Positions 31,091 through 44,003 are shown, counted from the stretch's first letter. The stretch: 64,000 nucleotides of DNA from Macrophomina tecta (GCA_024180945.1 JAKSGN010000035.1:1984001-2048000), one strand, 5' to 3'. Program-made: numbers and translations. The notes: a model not told the origin generated them from the letters alone.

Positions 31091-32628
31091 TCAGGACGGT
31101 TTCTTCGCAAAGAACGACATAATACTTCCCTGGCCTTGCTTGCCGCCACCCTTCTTCGACTTTGCTGTTGTTGCTGGCGTAGACTTCGGCTTCTTTGGTT
31201 GAGGCTCTTCCTCCGAGAATGATTCCCAGACAGCTTCCTCCTTCGTAACTGCGCAGTGAACGTTAGATCGAGTTCATTACTAGGAGAGCTTTGGGAGCTT
31301 ACCGAAGTAGCCTTCTGCGTCTTGGTACGTTCTTTTCTTCATCACGCGCCTTCTTCCTCTCCTGCGGCCATTCGACACCGTAACCTCCTCTTTCTTCTCC
31401 GGCTCCGATTCGGGCTCCTCTGCGCCATCAGCGGACGCTAGTTCAGAGTCCTCAGGGGCGGTAGCGGGTGCATCTCCCATTGGCGTGTCATCATCATCCT
31501 CCTCCATCATATCTCGTAGCTTCTTCTCTCTGGCCTCACGTTCGGCTCTAGCCTTCTTCACAGCCTCGCTTGCTTCTTCTCTGGACTTGTTGGAGCCGGC
31601 GATGACACAATCGTCGTCGTCGCCCTCTTCCTCAGACGCGTCTTGCATCGGTTCATCTTCAGCCTGGCTCTCTTCTGTTGACTTGGCAGTTGGTGTCGAA
31701 ATTCCGGAGCCGGTTGCCTTCTTTTTCGGCAGTTGCGTCTTTGCAAACGAAGCGAATATGCTTGGTGTATCTCTCTTCAACCCTAGCTTGTCACCCTTCT
31801 TACTCGGGAGGGCGGCAGTATCGACCTGCGGTGAGGATGACCGAGAGGTCTTCAGTGGTTCGCTGCCTTTGTCTTGCGTTCCCTTTTGTTTCGAGATGGC
31901 AGTAGTGCTCGGGCGCGGAGCGGTCTTCGCTGCGGCGCTTGTGGCGACAGACGCGGAAGCTTGCGGCTTGACACCGGGCGTCCTTCTTTTCGCGTGTGGA
32001 TAATGTATCGAGCCGTATGTCTTCCAGGCCTCGAGCGGGTTCTCATCTGAGTGCCTCTCCACGATCTGGCGGCCGCACTCAGCGAGGATTTGGAGGTCCT
32101 TCGGGGAATTAGGCTCGAGGCTGTAAATATGAATCGACGTGACCTCTTCAAACTCGGCTTTGGCACCTTCCAAATCCTCCTCCCTCACCAGTTTTACCAA
32201 TGTCACCTTCGGACTGCGCTCTTCCTCGACTGCGGGCGCATCGGGCAGAGAGCTGGGTATTGGGCTACTGCGCATTGGGACATCGGTGTCTGCATGTGAG
32301 CGGGCGCCATTGGCGTGCGGGGCAGATTGAGGGACCTTCGTGCCGGTGATTACGTAGGTCGCATGGACGGAACCGCGATTTTTCTCATTTTCTGTCGCAT
32401 GGAAGTGGTAGAGCATTCTGCGTGCCAATGTCAGCTAGAGCCTGTGTTGAATGCATGAGATCCGCACTGCTTTGCTTGGTGGACATGGACCTTCAGCTCG
32501 CGGCTCAGCAGCCTGTAGGTGATCTACAGCGCAGGTCAGCAAAAAGGATTCTGGAGGCAAAGACTGGAACGCACAGGGCGGTTTTCTTGGAGCACATTTG
32601 CTGCTAGGTATTCTTTGTATTGGTCCAT
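31091..32628 (-). CDS. cdc27: DNA polymerase delta subunit 3 (Cdc27/POLD3)
   Basis: Model: complement(join(31091..31248,31303..32417,32468..32523,32575..32628)), 460 aa. The N-terminal winged-helix region is spread over three exons: MDQYKEYLAANVLQENRP, ITYRLLSRELKVHVHQAKQ and MLYHFHATENEKN. It binds the B-subunit of polymerase delta. The middle is low-complexity and charged. The C-terminus carries basic stretches (GRRRGRRRVMKKRTYQD) and a PCNA-interacting peptide, QGSIMSFF (residues 448-455), five residues before the stop. It is a processivity subunit of the replicative polymerase in the nucleus. The start lies only 218 bp from the divergent TBCD gene. Confidence 0.93.
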
Positions 32629-32846
32629 GTTGAAATGAGCCAGAAGAGTCCGGAGAGGGTGGTGGTTGAGTCTGCGGTGAATAGAAATGTTAAGAAATCG
32701 CGTCGCAGCGCGATGGACTGACCCGCGACGCGTCTGTCGCCGCCGCACCGGCACGTCACGCCAAGAAGCGCTGCCGTCCCGACAAACCCCTCGTCCCTGG
32801 CCATGTCCACTACCTAACCTAGCCAATCCTCACATCCCACATCGCC

Positions 32847-35800
32847 ATGGACGCTGCTGATGACGAAGACATCAGGCTACAGCGAGCCTCTGCGGGCCTG
32901 CTTTCTGATCTGCGCCTGTCACTCGACAAGGTTCTATGGAAATCCGCCTCCGCGTTCCAGGGCCAGCGCCGAGTCCACCGGCTTGTGAGGCAGTCAGATT
33001 TAAATCGTCTCTTATCCTTTGTACGGAAATGATTTGTGCTCATGAAAACGTCCAAACTGACCCGCCGCCAAGATCGAACCATTTCAGGAAGAGCCGCAGC
33101 TCATCGATGCACACTTGAAGTACGTCGTACCACGACTGGTATCGGCCTATCTGGAGTACCTTCCGCAAGCTTCAGCTGTGGCCCTGAAGACGAAGACTGT
33201 AACGCTCTCCCATGCGGTCTCTCGTGTATTGTACACATTGTGCAAGGTCCGCGGACAGAAAGTCATTGTAGGCTTCCTCAGCAATGAGCCGCGCTATCTC
33301 GAACCCATTCTCGATCATTTTGAAAAAGGACTCTCCGATGGGTCTTTGGTTTGGGAAGAAAAATATGTGGCTCTACTCTGGCTTTCCCATCTGATGCTTG
33401 CTCCTTTCGACTTGGCTTCCATCTCATCGCATCAGCCTCCTAAAACTGCGCAGCAGCGAACCTATATTGCTCTGCCAGACAGCCTGCCTGGTGTTGTGAA
33501 CCGCATAGTCCCCATATGCATTGATCACCTCAAATGCGCCACCAGAGAACGCGACGCTTCTGCAAGCTTGCTTGTACGCCTGTCCCTGCGCCCTGATATG
33601 CGCAAGCTGGGTTTGTTAGACCACCTTGTTAGGTGGGCGCTGTCTTTCTTCGGCAATGCCTCGGAGAACCTCTCCGATATACATAGCTGCTTGGGCATTC
33701 TCTCTTTTCTCAGCGGCCTCGTCGCGTCGGCAAACAAGGATGAGCTAGGTGTCTTTCTCACCGACATATACAAAGCATGCAACTCAATCATCAATCAGGA
33801 GAATCTCGAATTTGTCAAGTCATCCGCTGTCGCAAGAAAGCTCGTCATCAAGACCTTCCGTAACGTTGTTCTCCATTATCTGCAGTCAGAACCTTCCGAT
33901 GACTCTTCTGCGATCTTGGAAGATGTCATTGATTTCTTGTTGCAGACCATGGGGGACGGCGACTCCCCCGTGCGTTACGCAGCAAGCAAAGCACTCAGTG
34001 TCATCGCCATGAAGTTGGAGGCAGAACTTGGCGCTGAGGTCATCGAAGCCATTCTCGGATGTCTTAATGAAGATGTTCTGTGGGACGGTTCGTCCAGGAA
34101 TTTGGTCGCCGTGGATTCATTGCGCTGGCACGGCCTCACACTTGCATTATCGCAGCTGCTTTATAGAAGAGCACCTTCAACGGAGCAGCTGCCGGATGTG
34201 CTGAATGCCTTGCTACTCGCTATAACCTTTGAACAGCGTACCGCCACCGGTGGCTCCATTGGTACAAATGTCCGCGATGCCGCTTGCTTCGGCATCTGGG
34301 CATTGTCCAGGCGCTACACCACTAGCGAACTACTCTCGGTCAGTACCACGTCTATTCGTGCTGCTGGAATCCACGATCAGGCCTTGTCCGTCCCGCAGAT
34401 TTTGGCCATCGAGCTCTTGGCTGCTGCTTGCTTGGATCCCGCCGGGAACATTCGCCGAGGTTCATCTGCCGCGCTTCAGGAGCTGATCGGAAGACATCCA
34501 AATACGGTCCTCGAAGGGATTTCTCTTGTGCAGATAGTTGATTTCCATGCAGTTGGCCTTCGTGACCGAGCCATCTGTCAGGTGGGCTTTAGGGCTGCAC
34601 AGTTGGGTCAAATTTATTGGGACCACCTGTTCGACGCACTTCTTGGATGGCGAGGCGTGGGCTCGTTGGATGCATCGTCAAGAATATCCACAGCAAATGC
34701 TACGGGTCTTTTGAGCACTTTGCAGCCGTTTCAGATCGTCAGGATCATGCTGGACCGCATCCGCAGGCAGCTTTGTAATCTCAATGTACGAGATGTCGAG
34801 GAACGCCATGGCTTGATCCTCTCTTTGTCGTCCTTAATCACCGAAAGCGATCGCCGTTATCCTGGAGGAAATTCAGGTACAACTCCTTTTGTAAAAGAAG
34901 AGGTCGCCGAGGTCGCTGGCCTGTGGACCCTTTTTGATGGTCAACTCGACCTCCCGGAGCGAGCATTCACATCTCCAGCGCTTCGGCCGGAACTCACCGC
35001 TTGCTCAGTCTGTGCCTTGATATCTGCGCTGGCTGGATTGACGAACCGGCTGGGCGAGAACATCTCTTTCCTTCCGGTCCCTTTTACGAAGGTCCTTGCA
35101 ATGGCCCCATTGCGACTTTGTCTCAGCAGAACAGAAGAGTCGGTCCTCCGCCTGATACCTTCAGCTGTTGTCAATGTTTCACTTCTTTCCAATGCAGCTG
35201 ACCGCAAAGAAGAGTTGGATGCATGGCTGAGCCATCTAAATTCAGCCAACGTTCGTACAGCGCTGCGCGACTCGGGATTCGCCATCGCTGTGGGCGCCAT
35301 GTACTCAACGCTAGATGATGCGGCTGACCGCACGCGGATTATCGAGCTTCTGGTATCTCGTTGTACTGACATACTCGAGATCGAAGCACGAGTCGTGGCA
35401 TTGCAGAGTCTGCAGCTGGTGTTCGAGTCGGCTTCACAAGCCGCAGACGTCTCTCTCAGCTCTAAAATTGCCGATGCGCTGCTAACGACTCTGAACGATT
35501 ACACAATTAACGAGAGGGGTGACGTAGGCTCCCTCGTCCGGCTGGAGGCTCTTAACGCTACTGACAGCGCCTGGAAGCATGGCATCCTTGCTGGGCTTGA
35601 TCAGGAGTCATATGTTCACGCAGATGTGACGCGTCTGTCTCTAGAAAAGTTGGACAAAGTGAGGCTAAGGGCGGCTGCATGCCTGCAGCACAATGGTAAA
35701 GGCTACTTTGGGAAGTAAGTTACTTGATTGTTACTTTATTTTTGAACCGTTCATCGAGATCGAGCCCGCACTGAAACACTTCGCAGCGAGTTCGAGCTTG

Positions 35801-36566
35801 ACGCATCAGGTACTTCTTCTCAGGAATATTTTGCCCGTGCTATCCAGCACCTGGACGCCAATAGTTATCGAGTGACAAGACTTGCTATATTGGAAGGCTA
35901 TGTCAGCTCCGCTGGAATGGGCTCCGAGTCCGTTGTGCAGGCTGCGAGGCTCGCGCTTGTAGGACGTCTCCAAGCGTTGCCTACCGAGAACGATGACTTC
36001 TCTCTCCTCCACGTGGCGAACAGCCTGGTAGATGTCTTCAAGTTGCAACTCACGAACGACCGAGTGGTCTTACCATTGCTTGAAGTTTTGGCATTTTTGC
36101 TCGACATGCAGGTCCTCCAGCGGCTTGACGGGAGCAGTTTCAAGTAAGTGACTGGCTTGTTACTCTATCGAAATCCTGTGAGCCGGTTGTACTAACGTTT
36201 TGCTCTCCACAGATGGAGGAATCTCCTCTCTCTTGTTCAGAAGGCCCACTTCAAATCTAACAATATGCAGAAGCTAGTTCTTGCACTTGATGTTTACAGG
36301 GGCCTAGCTGATATTCCGGCCGTCGGCTCGGAAGTCCGGACGAAGCTGGTCAGCATGTTGCTGCACCCCTTCCCGAAGGTACGTCAGGAACAGCGCTCCT
36401 GCCTGCGAGACGTGTATTTTACTTATCTTCTTTCTAGATTCGCGTCGCAACGGCGGAAACTCTGTTCTTGATCTCGGCGAACGAGGATTTGAAGGTACAT
36501 GACTGGTCGCAGCCGTCCAAGAACTTGAAAGGTGTCGTGGACAGGATCAAGGAGCTTATTGCTTGA
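32847..36566 (+). CDS. CIN1: Tubulin-folding cofactor D (TBCD/Cin1)
   Basis: Model: join(32847..33020,33073..35714,35787..36143,36213..36378,36438..36566), 1,155 aa, matching the usual length of about 1,100-1,200. It is an all-helical ARM/HEAT-type protein. Landmarks are EEPQLIDAHLKYVVPRLVSA near the N-terminus, EEKYVALLWLSHLMLAPFDL and GDGDSPVRYAASKALSVIAM. A C-terminal region carries VLAFLLDMQVLQRL, KWRNLLSLVQKAHFKSNN and PKIRVATAETLFLI. TBCD binds beta-tubulin in the alpha/beta-tubulin assembly machine and acts as a GTPase-activating partner with cofactors C and E. All four introns are 52-72 nt and consistent. It is tandem to the snRNP protein gene, 380 bp downstream. Confidence 0.93.
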
Positions 36567-36946
36567 GAACTGGTTGGTTCCATATTGTGCGGATAGCAAG
36601 TCCAGTTGTCCAAATAGTTAAAATCTATATTAGAGCCTGATTTCATATGTTCAAAGGTACAAGTTGATGCGCTTCACTTGCTCGTCAGCTGTGAGAGGAC
36701 AGTTCACGATCATGACAGTGACATGTTCAAGATTTGAAAACGGGACAAGGACCGCAGAGCGGGACGATAGAGTTGGTTGCCACTCTAAGGCGAGTCGGTC
36801 GAAAGATGGAAGGTCTGAGTGACTGGACAAGAGAATCCAGTGCTAGCGTACTCGCTTAAACCTTCCCGCTCCGCATCAGAGCTTCTGGAGCATCTCATCA
36901 TCTTGCGCGACACGCCCAGTAGTTTCTTCTTCATGACACCGACACA
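36567..36946. other. Intergenic, promoter side of the snRNP gene
   Basis: 380 bp between tandem genes. No gene or repeat seen. Confidence 0.6.
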
Positions 36947-37920
36947 ATGGCTGCACCTCAGACCCCACCCAACTGCACGTAAGTACTGCTGATCCTCTAC
37001 CCCCGGGCTCTCTGACGGCACACCAGAGTTTACGTACGACGCACGAATCACTCCACAAATGCACCGTTCCTGACAGCGCGACGCAGGTCAAAAACTTGGA
37101 GGAGCGCATCAAGCTCGACACGTTGAAGGACACGCTCCGCGAGATCTTCGAAGAATATGGCACCATCCTCGACATTCGCGCGGCCAAGAACCTGAAGTCC
37201 AAGGGCCAGGCCTTCATCGTATTCGACAATGTCGAGTCGGCCGCGCGCGCCATCGAGGAGCTCCAGGACTTCGACGTGTTCGACAAACCGATGAAGCTCG
37301 ACTACGCGCGCACCCGCAGCGACGCGACGGTCAAGCGCGAGGGCACCGAGGAGGACTTCGAGGCACACAAACGCCGCCGCCTGGCTGAGAAAGGTATTCC
37401 GTCTATGATGTTCCCATTGCACAGCGGGCTCGGATGGATTATCGTCCTCGTGGCCTCTGCCGTACATCTATTTGATTGCTTTTGATTGGTACGTAAGATG
37501 ATTGTGGCTTATCTGATTTGTACAGAGAGGAAGCAAGCGCTCGAGGCGCAGGAGGCGCAGAAGAAGATGAAGCGTCCCGCTGGCGCCCCCGCCGAATCGA
37601 ACCGCCCGACCCAGAAGGCCCGTGGCGCTGGTCTCAAGTCTACCGGTGGCGCCGCCGCTGTCATCCCTGACGAGTACCTGCCCCCGAACAAGATTCTCTT
37701 CGTGCAGAACTTGCCCGATGGTTACGATGTCGAGGCACTCTCGGCCATCTTCGGTCGTTTCGAGGGCTTCAAGGAAGTCCGTCTTGTGCCTGGTCGTAGC
37801 GGTATTGCCTTCGTCGAATATGAAGCCGAGGCTGGCGCCATTAGCGCAAAGGAGGCAACCGCTGGAATGGCGCTTGGCGATGAAGGCAAGCCCATGAAGG
37901 TCACCTACCAGCGCCAATAG
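36947..37920 (+). CDS. U1A/U2B''-type snRNP protein with two RRMs
   Basis: Model: join(36947..36978,37027..37033,37087..37393,37526..37920), 246 aa. RRM1 has RNP2 TVYVKNL (residues 11-17) and RNP1 KGQAFIVF (52-59), with SNF-family context NLEERIKLDTLKDTLREIFE. A basic linker (HKRRRLAEKERKQALEAQEA) leads to RRM2 (NKILFVQNLPDGYDVEALSA ... RSGIAFVEYE) and the end MKVTYQRQ. In animals this family divides into U1A and U2B''; fungi often have one SNF-type protein, so the exact snRNP is uncertain. The 7 nt exon AGTTTAC is required: without it the frame breaks, with it T-V-Y-V of RNP2 is restored. It is convergent with VMA8, 200 bp apart. Confidence 0.9.
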
Positions 37921-38120
37921 ATGACTGCAGTAAATGGGTGGCGCATTTCGGCACTCTGGCGCAGGCAAAGGGGGATATTCACAGACGCCTAAGCCTTTCA
38001 CTTCATATGGGAACAAGTCACTTTTGATAATATCGGATATATTTCAGCGTTCCCGCTCAACTCCAGAGCTTAAAACAATGGCCATGAAAGTGAGAGATGT
38101 ACAATGTAGACAGTTTCCGC

Positions 38121-39136
38121 CTAAAAGATGACGTCCTCATTGTCCTGATCACCCAAGAGATCCTTCGCTTCAGTCTCCTCTTCGACTTGTGCTGCTTCTT
38201 CGGCCTTGGTGGTCCTTTCTTTCTCCGCAGCAGCAGCATCACGCTCCTTCTTGCCGGAAACCTTCTTCAGTCTGTAGAATTCCTCTCTGTCAAGCTCGTC
38301 CAGCTCCGAGTTGATGTACTTGATCGTGTTCTCTGTCCTGGGAATGATGACGTGCTCGCTGCAATAACAGTCAGTATACATAGATGGTAAATTAGGGCCT
38401 CGAGACTCACATGGCGTTGACTCTGCGATTCACAACCTTAATGACCTCGTCCAGAATAACGAATGCCGTCTGCAGACTAGCCAATTCGACCAGCGTCTCT
38501 ACAGCACGGGCATATGTCTCTCTACACCTCTGGACCTGTTGTCCACCCTTGCCTAGACCCGTAAGACCGAAATCATTGTTGCCTTCGGTTGTGAAGCTCT
38601 CGAACTGGGGCAAGAAGACACCGGATACGTTCTCCTGCTTGGTACGGACGCGGAACTTGGCATTCTTCGCGGACTCCTGGATCTGGTAGCTAATATCACC
38701 GCCAGCAGCATAGGTGACCTCGGCGAGCGAGAACGCAGCAATCTGCATAACACGGCCCATCTTCCGCTTGGCCTCATCGATTCGGCGGGTGATCTCTGTC
38801 GCTCACTCAGCGGGACGAAGCTCGGACTGAGCTGGTTCAGGAAGGGGAAGGGTACCTCGGAAGCGTCTGTGAGCGAGCAGGAACGTCAGTTGATCTGCAA
38901 ATACAGTGATGGGTTCATTAGGGTAGCGAGTCGGGCATTGCGCACTTCGTCAGGGCCTCGCTCTTGCGCTTGAGCAGATCATGGCCAGTCTGAGCTCCCT
39001 TGAGCTTGCTCTTCATCTGGCCCAAGGCCTGACGCGTCGGGAAGACGGCCTCGCGAGCCTGGACTGCATTGTGAGCTCGACCAGCCGATAGCGTATGGGG
39101 AATGGCGGGTCATCGTACCGCGCCGCCGGACGACAT
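38121..39136 (-). CDS. VMA8: V-type H+-ATPase subunit D (Vma8)
   Basis: Model: complement(join(38121..38358,38411..38795,38856..38866,38946..39058,39119..39136)), 254 aa. The protein starts MSSGGAAREAVFPTRQALGQ and continues MKSKLKGAQTGHDLLKRKSE, ALTKRFREITRRIDEAKRKM and GRVMQIAAFSLAEVTYAAGG. Near the C-terminus it has NRRVNAIEHVIIPRTENTIK and YINSELDELDREEFYRLKKV. This is the central-rotor subunit D of the V1 sector, driving vacuolar and endosomal acidification. The third exon is only 11 nt (encodes part of KRFRE). Both flanking introns have proper ends, and the phases close exactly (2 then 1). It diverges from SYF1 with 398 bp between starts. Confidence 0.94.
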
Positions 39137-39534
39137 CTCGGGCGAATATAATTAGGGGGAGGCGAAATGAGGAGTAGCTGTTACCACGGACCCGGTGCCG
39201 ACGCTGGGCACGACAAAGGGAGGAGATGGTGGCTGAGTGAGACGGCTTGAAGTTGGCTTGGAGCTCGTGCCCTCTAGCTGCAAGAGCGGGCGGGCGCTTT
39301 GAGGTGTCGTTCCTACCCGCCCGATGCACCTGCCGCGCCGGCCAATCACGCGCCGCGCTAGCGAGATGCGTGAAGCAGCGCGCGAAACTCTTGACCAAGC
39401 GTTTCGCATGCTGGCGATACCCTCACCACTGCTCCCCTCCATCACCTCCAATCCCGCATACGACACGCCCCAGGCCTCCCCGTCCTCCCGCGCCTTCTTG
39501 GCCTCAGCCAGGCCAGCAACGCCCGATCCGAGCG
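39137..39534. promoter_or_regulatory. Divergent VMA8/SYF1 promoter region
   Basis: 398 bp between two start codons pointing apart. A CCAAT box is present at 39342-39346. The SYF1 frame is open through much of this segment, so an upstream SYF1 start would shorten it. Confidence 0.45.
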
Positions 39535-42122
39535 ATGCCTGGAGAGCTTCTTCGCCCCGCTGCTGGCGACGCGCCGCAGCCTGCAGCACAGGTCCCTCGG
39601 GCGAAGCGCACCACGCCCACCAAGTCGTCCGACCTGTACCTGATCCAGGATACCGACGTCATCTACGAGCAGGAGCTCATCCGCAACCCGGGTAGCATCA
39701 AGCCGTGGCTCGACTATGCCGCCTTCAAGCGCCAGAACGGCTCCCTGCTCGAGCAGGCCTTTGTGCTTGAGCGCGCCTGCACCACCCTGCCGCGCTCCTA
39801 CAAGCTGTGGAAGATGTATTTGGATTTGCGCGTCGGACACCTGAGGGGCAAGAATCCCGCGAAGTACCAGGCACACTTCGTCAAGGTCAATGCCCTCTTC
39901 GAGCGTGCCCTGGTTTTGCTGAACAAGATGCCGCGCATTTGGGAGATGTACCTGGAATTTTTGATGCAGCAGCCCCTCGTTACTACCACCCGCCGTACCT
40001 TCGACCGCGCCCTCCGCGCCCTTCCGCTCACTCAGCACAACCGTATCTGGGCCCTGTACCGTCCCTTCGCCAACTCCGCCTCGGGTGAGACAGCCGTCAA
40101 GATTTGGCGCCGTTACATGCAAATTCACCCTGAGCATGCTGAAGACTTCATCTCTCTCTTGATCGACATGCGGCAGTACACCGAAGCCGTCAAGAAGTAC
40201 ATGGACATTCTAAACAATCCGAGATTCAAGAGCAAGGAGGCAAAGGGGCCCTTCCAATTCTGGACGGAAATGGTTGAGTTGATTATAGATCATGCAAAAG
40301 AGATTGAGACGGGAGATGATGTTGGAATCGATGTCGAGAAGATCATCCGGAGTGGTATTGCCAAGTTCTCGGACCAAAGGGGTATTTTGTGGGTTGGTCT
40401 AGCACGCTATTGGATCAACAAGGGTGATTACGAGCGCGCACGAGATGTCTTCGAGGAGGGTATTACGAGCGTTATGACTGTCCGCGATTTCTCCATCGTC
40501 TTCGACACGTACGCAGAAGCCGAAGAGGCCTTGATTGGTATCAAGATGGAAGAAGCAGGCAAACGACAGGAGAAGGGTATTGTTAATGAGGAGCTTGATT
40601 TGGACCTGGACATCCGGATGGCCCGGTTTGAACAACTCATGGATCGCCGACCATTCCTCGTCAACGACGTGCTTCTTCGACAGAACCCCCACAATGTCAA
40701 CGAATGGGAGAAGCGTGTTGCTCTCTGGGGCGACAACAAGCCCGAGGTCGTGAAGACCTACACCGATGCCATCGCGACGATCAACCCTAAAAAGGCTGTC
40801 GGTAAGTTCCACGAGCTCTGGACCAACTATGCCAAATTCTACGAGAACGGAGGAGATCTTCAGAATGCCCGCATTATCATGGAGAAGGCAGTCAAAGTTC
40901 CGTTCAAATCGGTCAATGAGTTGGCCGAGATGTGGTGCGAATGGGCAGAGATGGAACTCAGAAACGAGAATTACGACCGTGCGGTGGATATCATGGCCAA
41001 AGCGACCCAGGCACCGAAGAGATCGACGGTCGACTATTTTGACGAATCTCTTTCCCCTCAGCAAAGAGTCCACAAGAGTTGGAAATTGTGGAGTTTCTAT
41101 GTCGACTTGGTGGAGAGTGTCAGCACTCTAGAGGAGACGAAGAAGGTCTACGAACGCATTTTTGAGCTGAAGATTGCAACACCACAGACTGTCGTCAACT
41201 ATGCCAACCTTCTGGAGGAGAACAAGTACTTTGAGGACTCGTTCAAGGTCTACGAGCGTGGTCTCGATCTTTTCAGCTATCCGGTTGCTTTTGAGCTTTG
41301 GAACTTGTACCTTACCAAAGCTGTGGATCGTAAGGTCGGCATGGAGAGATTACGCGACCTCTTCGAACAGGCCTTGGAGGACTGTCCGCCCAAATTTGCC
41401 AAGGTGTTGTATTTGATGTATGGCGCATTGGAAGAGGAGCGCGGTCTTGCTCGTCACGCGATGCGCATTTACGAGCGCGCCACCCGAGCTGTGGCCGATG
41501 AGGACAGGCTGGAAATGTTCGAATTCTACATCACCAAGTCTGCTTCCAACTTTGGCCTTACTTCGACTCGTCCCATTTATGAACGAGCCATCGCTGCACT
41601 ACCAGACAAGGAAGCGAAGGAGATGTGCCTCAAATTCGCGGAGATGGAGAGACGGCTTGGCGAAATCGACCGCGCCAGAGCCATCTACGGCCACGCCAGT
41701 CAATTTTGCGACCCGAGAACCGAGCCCGCGTTCTGGCAGAAGTGGGAGAGCTTCGAGGTACAGCACGGCAACGAGGACACATTCAAGGAGATGCTTCGCA
41801 TCAAGCGGAGTGTACAGGCACAGTTCAAGTATGTATTTCCAACCCCTACAAACCCCGTTTTCAAGACACTAACATATAAAACAGCACGGACGTCAATTTC
41901 ATCGCTTCCCAGGCGCTCGCACGCGCTCAGCAGCCGAACGGCATCGACGGCACCGAGCAAGAAAAGGTGGATGCCATGGCTGCTCTCGAGCGCCAAGCCA
42001 GAGCGCCCGAAGGGTTCGTCGCAGCTAGCAACGGACCCGAGGGAGGCAATAAGCCCCCGGCAGAAGCTGAAGCACCTGTTGCAGCAAACCCCGACGCACT
42101 TGACATTGACGATGACCTGTAG
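39535..42122 (+). CDS. SYF1: Pre-mRNA-splicing factor Syf1 (XAB2)
   Basis: Model: join(39535..41828,41885..42122), 843 aa. The start MPGELLRPAAGDAP was chosen because the conserved part begins about 25 residues later with SSDLYLIQDTDVIYEQELIR; the frame is open to 39247. The body is made of HAT (half-TPR) repeats: LWKMYLDLRVGHLRGKNPAK, PRIWEMYLEFLMQQPLVTTT and RTFDRALRALPLTQHNRIWA, and many more. The spliced second exon gives NTDVNFIASQALARAQQP and ends in LDIDDDL, the typical Syf1 terminus. Syf1 is a scaffold of the NineTeen/Prp19-associated complex in the catalytic spliceosome. Reading past the 56 nt intron would replace the conserved end. Confidence 0.94.
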
Positions 42123-44003
42123 GCGGAAGCCAGGCGCGCAGATACCCTACATAGTTCAGGCACGGTTTGGTTGATGGAATTTCCTTTCTAAAGATGTCAG
42201 CGGTTCTGCTACAGCAGCCGACGAAGAGTTTCCACCACTTCTTTTTTTTTTTTTTTTCCTTTTTTCTTCGCTGCTAAAGGCGTGCAACTTTCCTTATCCC
42301 TTCTCGTTGAGTTCTCCTAGCTGCATATAACCGGCGTTCCATGGATGGGCGAGCAGTCTTTGATTGGCTTGGCGGAGGATGGATCTCTTACTCAGAAATT
42401 CGTGGTTTTCGTGCGCTTACCCTCCTTTCTCACCCATCTTCTTTGTTCCACTCAATTATACTTCTTGGCCCGATTGGACTGCGACGTACAGCAAGTGTAT
42501 TCTTTAGCATGCTGGTCGCAATTTCTAGCGGCAGATGTATAGCCGACAAGATCCGTGTCGAAAGTATTGCGACAGCCAACGCAAGCAAACCTTGGAAAGC
42601 CAAGTAGTCATCGGACGCAAGTGCGCAGGAAACTGCCTACTTACGCCCTGACGGATGCGCCAGGTAGCCAGAGCGGTGCAATACTTGAGGCCGGCCCTTA
42701 AGCGTCAGCGATTGTGTAAGTGGCAGTTTCAGAAAACGATTGGAAAAAAAGAAGAAAAAAAAAAGCAATGCAAGTACCTGCACCGGCCAACGTCGCCCTG
42801 ATAGCTTCCTGCATATCGTATGCTTGGCTTACTGCACCAGTGGAAAGTTCAACCGGTGCCTAGCGTGCTTTATCTTCCTTGCCTTGGTGCTCAGCCAGGA
42901 AAAAGATAGCGGGAGACTGGTAGGAAGCATACCCAGCCGAGTGGCTGAAGGCATGTGTCTTTGACCAATTCCGCGCCTGGATGAGAGCAAAACTCATCGA
43001 TTGTGCCGACAGCGAGGGTCAGCCGCAGACAGTCGGGTTTGGCCAGCTGACAGCGGATGTCCATGCAGGACTCAACTACGAAATCGAGGCAGATCAGCTG
43101 AGGGTTGAGATAACCTATTTCCCCGCGTAGAGCGGATGACGCTAACCCGCGTCACAGCCTCTCCCCGCAACCGCTGACGTGCGATGTCTGGCCCCGATCA
43201 GCGCCGCAGCACCGCGCCCGCATCACTGCGCACCTGTGTGGCTGATTGGCAACTCAACTAAGCCGCCGGCCCAAATTCTCATTCGTCCAAGCCGGCATGG
43301 GCTGCTGCACGCGGCGAATCCCCGAGCGCTCATACAGAATGCAGTACCAGACAACTGCCCGTTGACGTCGTTCTTTGTGCTGCCACAGCCCTACCCATCC
43401 CGCTCCCACCAGTGAAGGCTCGAGAAGCATCCAGACATGACAATGGTACCGATGACGAACTGAATGCCGAGGGCAGCGCCCAGGAAAGCACAGCAAGCTT
43501 ACTCGGATACTGGCTGCGCGCCAAGGGTCATGCATGCCGCGTCAGTGGACGAGAGAAGGCGCCTTTCCCCCTTCACTCGCTGCTCGCAAGGTTGACGCTG
43601 AATGTAGCGATACCCCGCGTTTTCGTGGTCTCGCTTTTTTGCCTTGGGAGGCAAAGGGTAAGATCTAGCTACGCCATTGTCTCTTTCCCAGATGGAGATT
43701 GGCATCAAATCCTTTATCTACCCTGTCCCCACCGCGACGACCCGCTGCTGCAGAATTCCCCTCTAGCCTCTTTGTTCTTACTTGAACGAGAAAGCTTGCT
43801 TTCCTTTTTCTCTACAATCCGGCCCACCGCGGCTCACATACAAACGCCTGACCGGGTCTTGGTCCCCCCGCCGAGGATCAATTCAAACTCTGAGCTCCTA
43901 ACTTAGCAGCGTTTCCCGCTGCTAAATTCTCAAGTCTTCCACTCTGGAGTACAACGACGTCCACATAGAAATCCGCCCGGTGCCAGATTCTCGCACCTCC
44001 AGC
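42123..44003. other. Intergenic
   Basis: 1.9 kb without a supported gene. It holds a T run at 42242-42257 and an A-rich stretch near 42744-42765. Frames at 43179-43906 are open but show no domain or splice signal. Confidence 0.55.

Noticed and set aside
43179..43906. Plus-strand frames downstream of SYF1
   Set aside because: No domain, no splice signals, composition like surrounding non-coding DNA.
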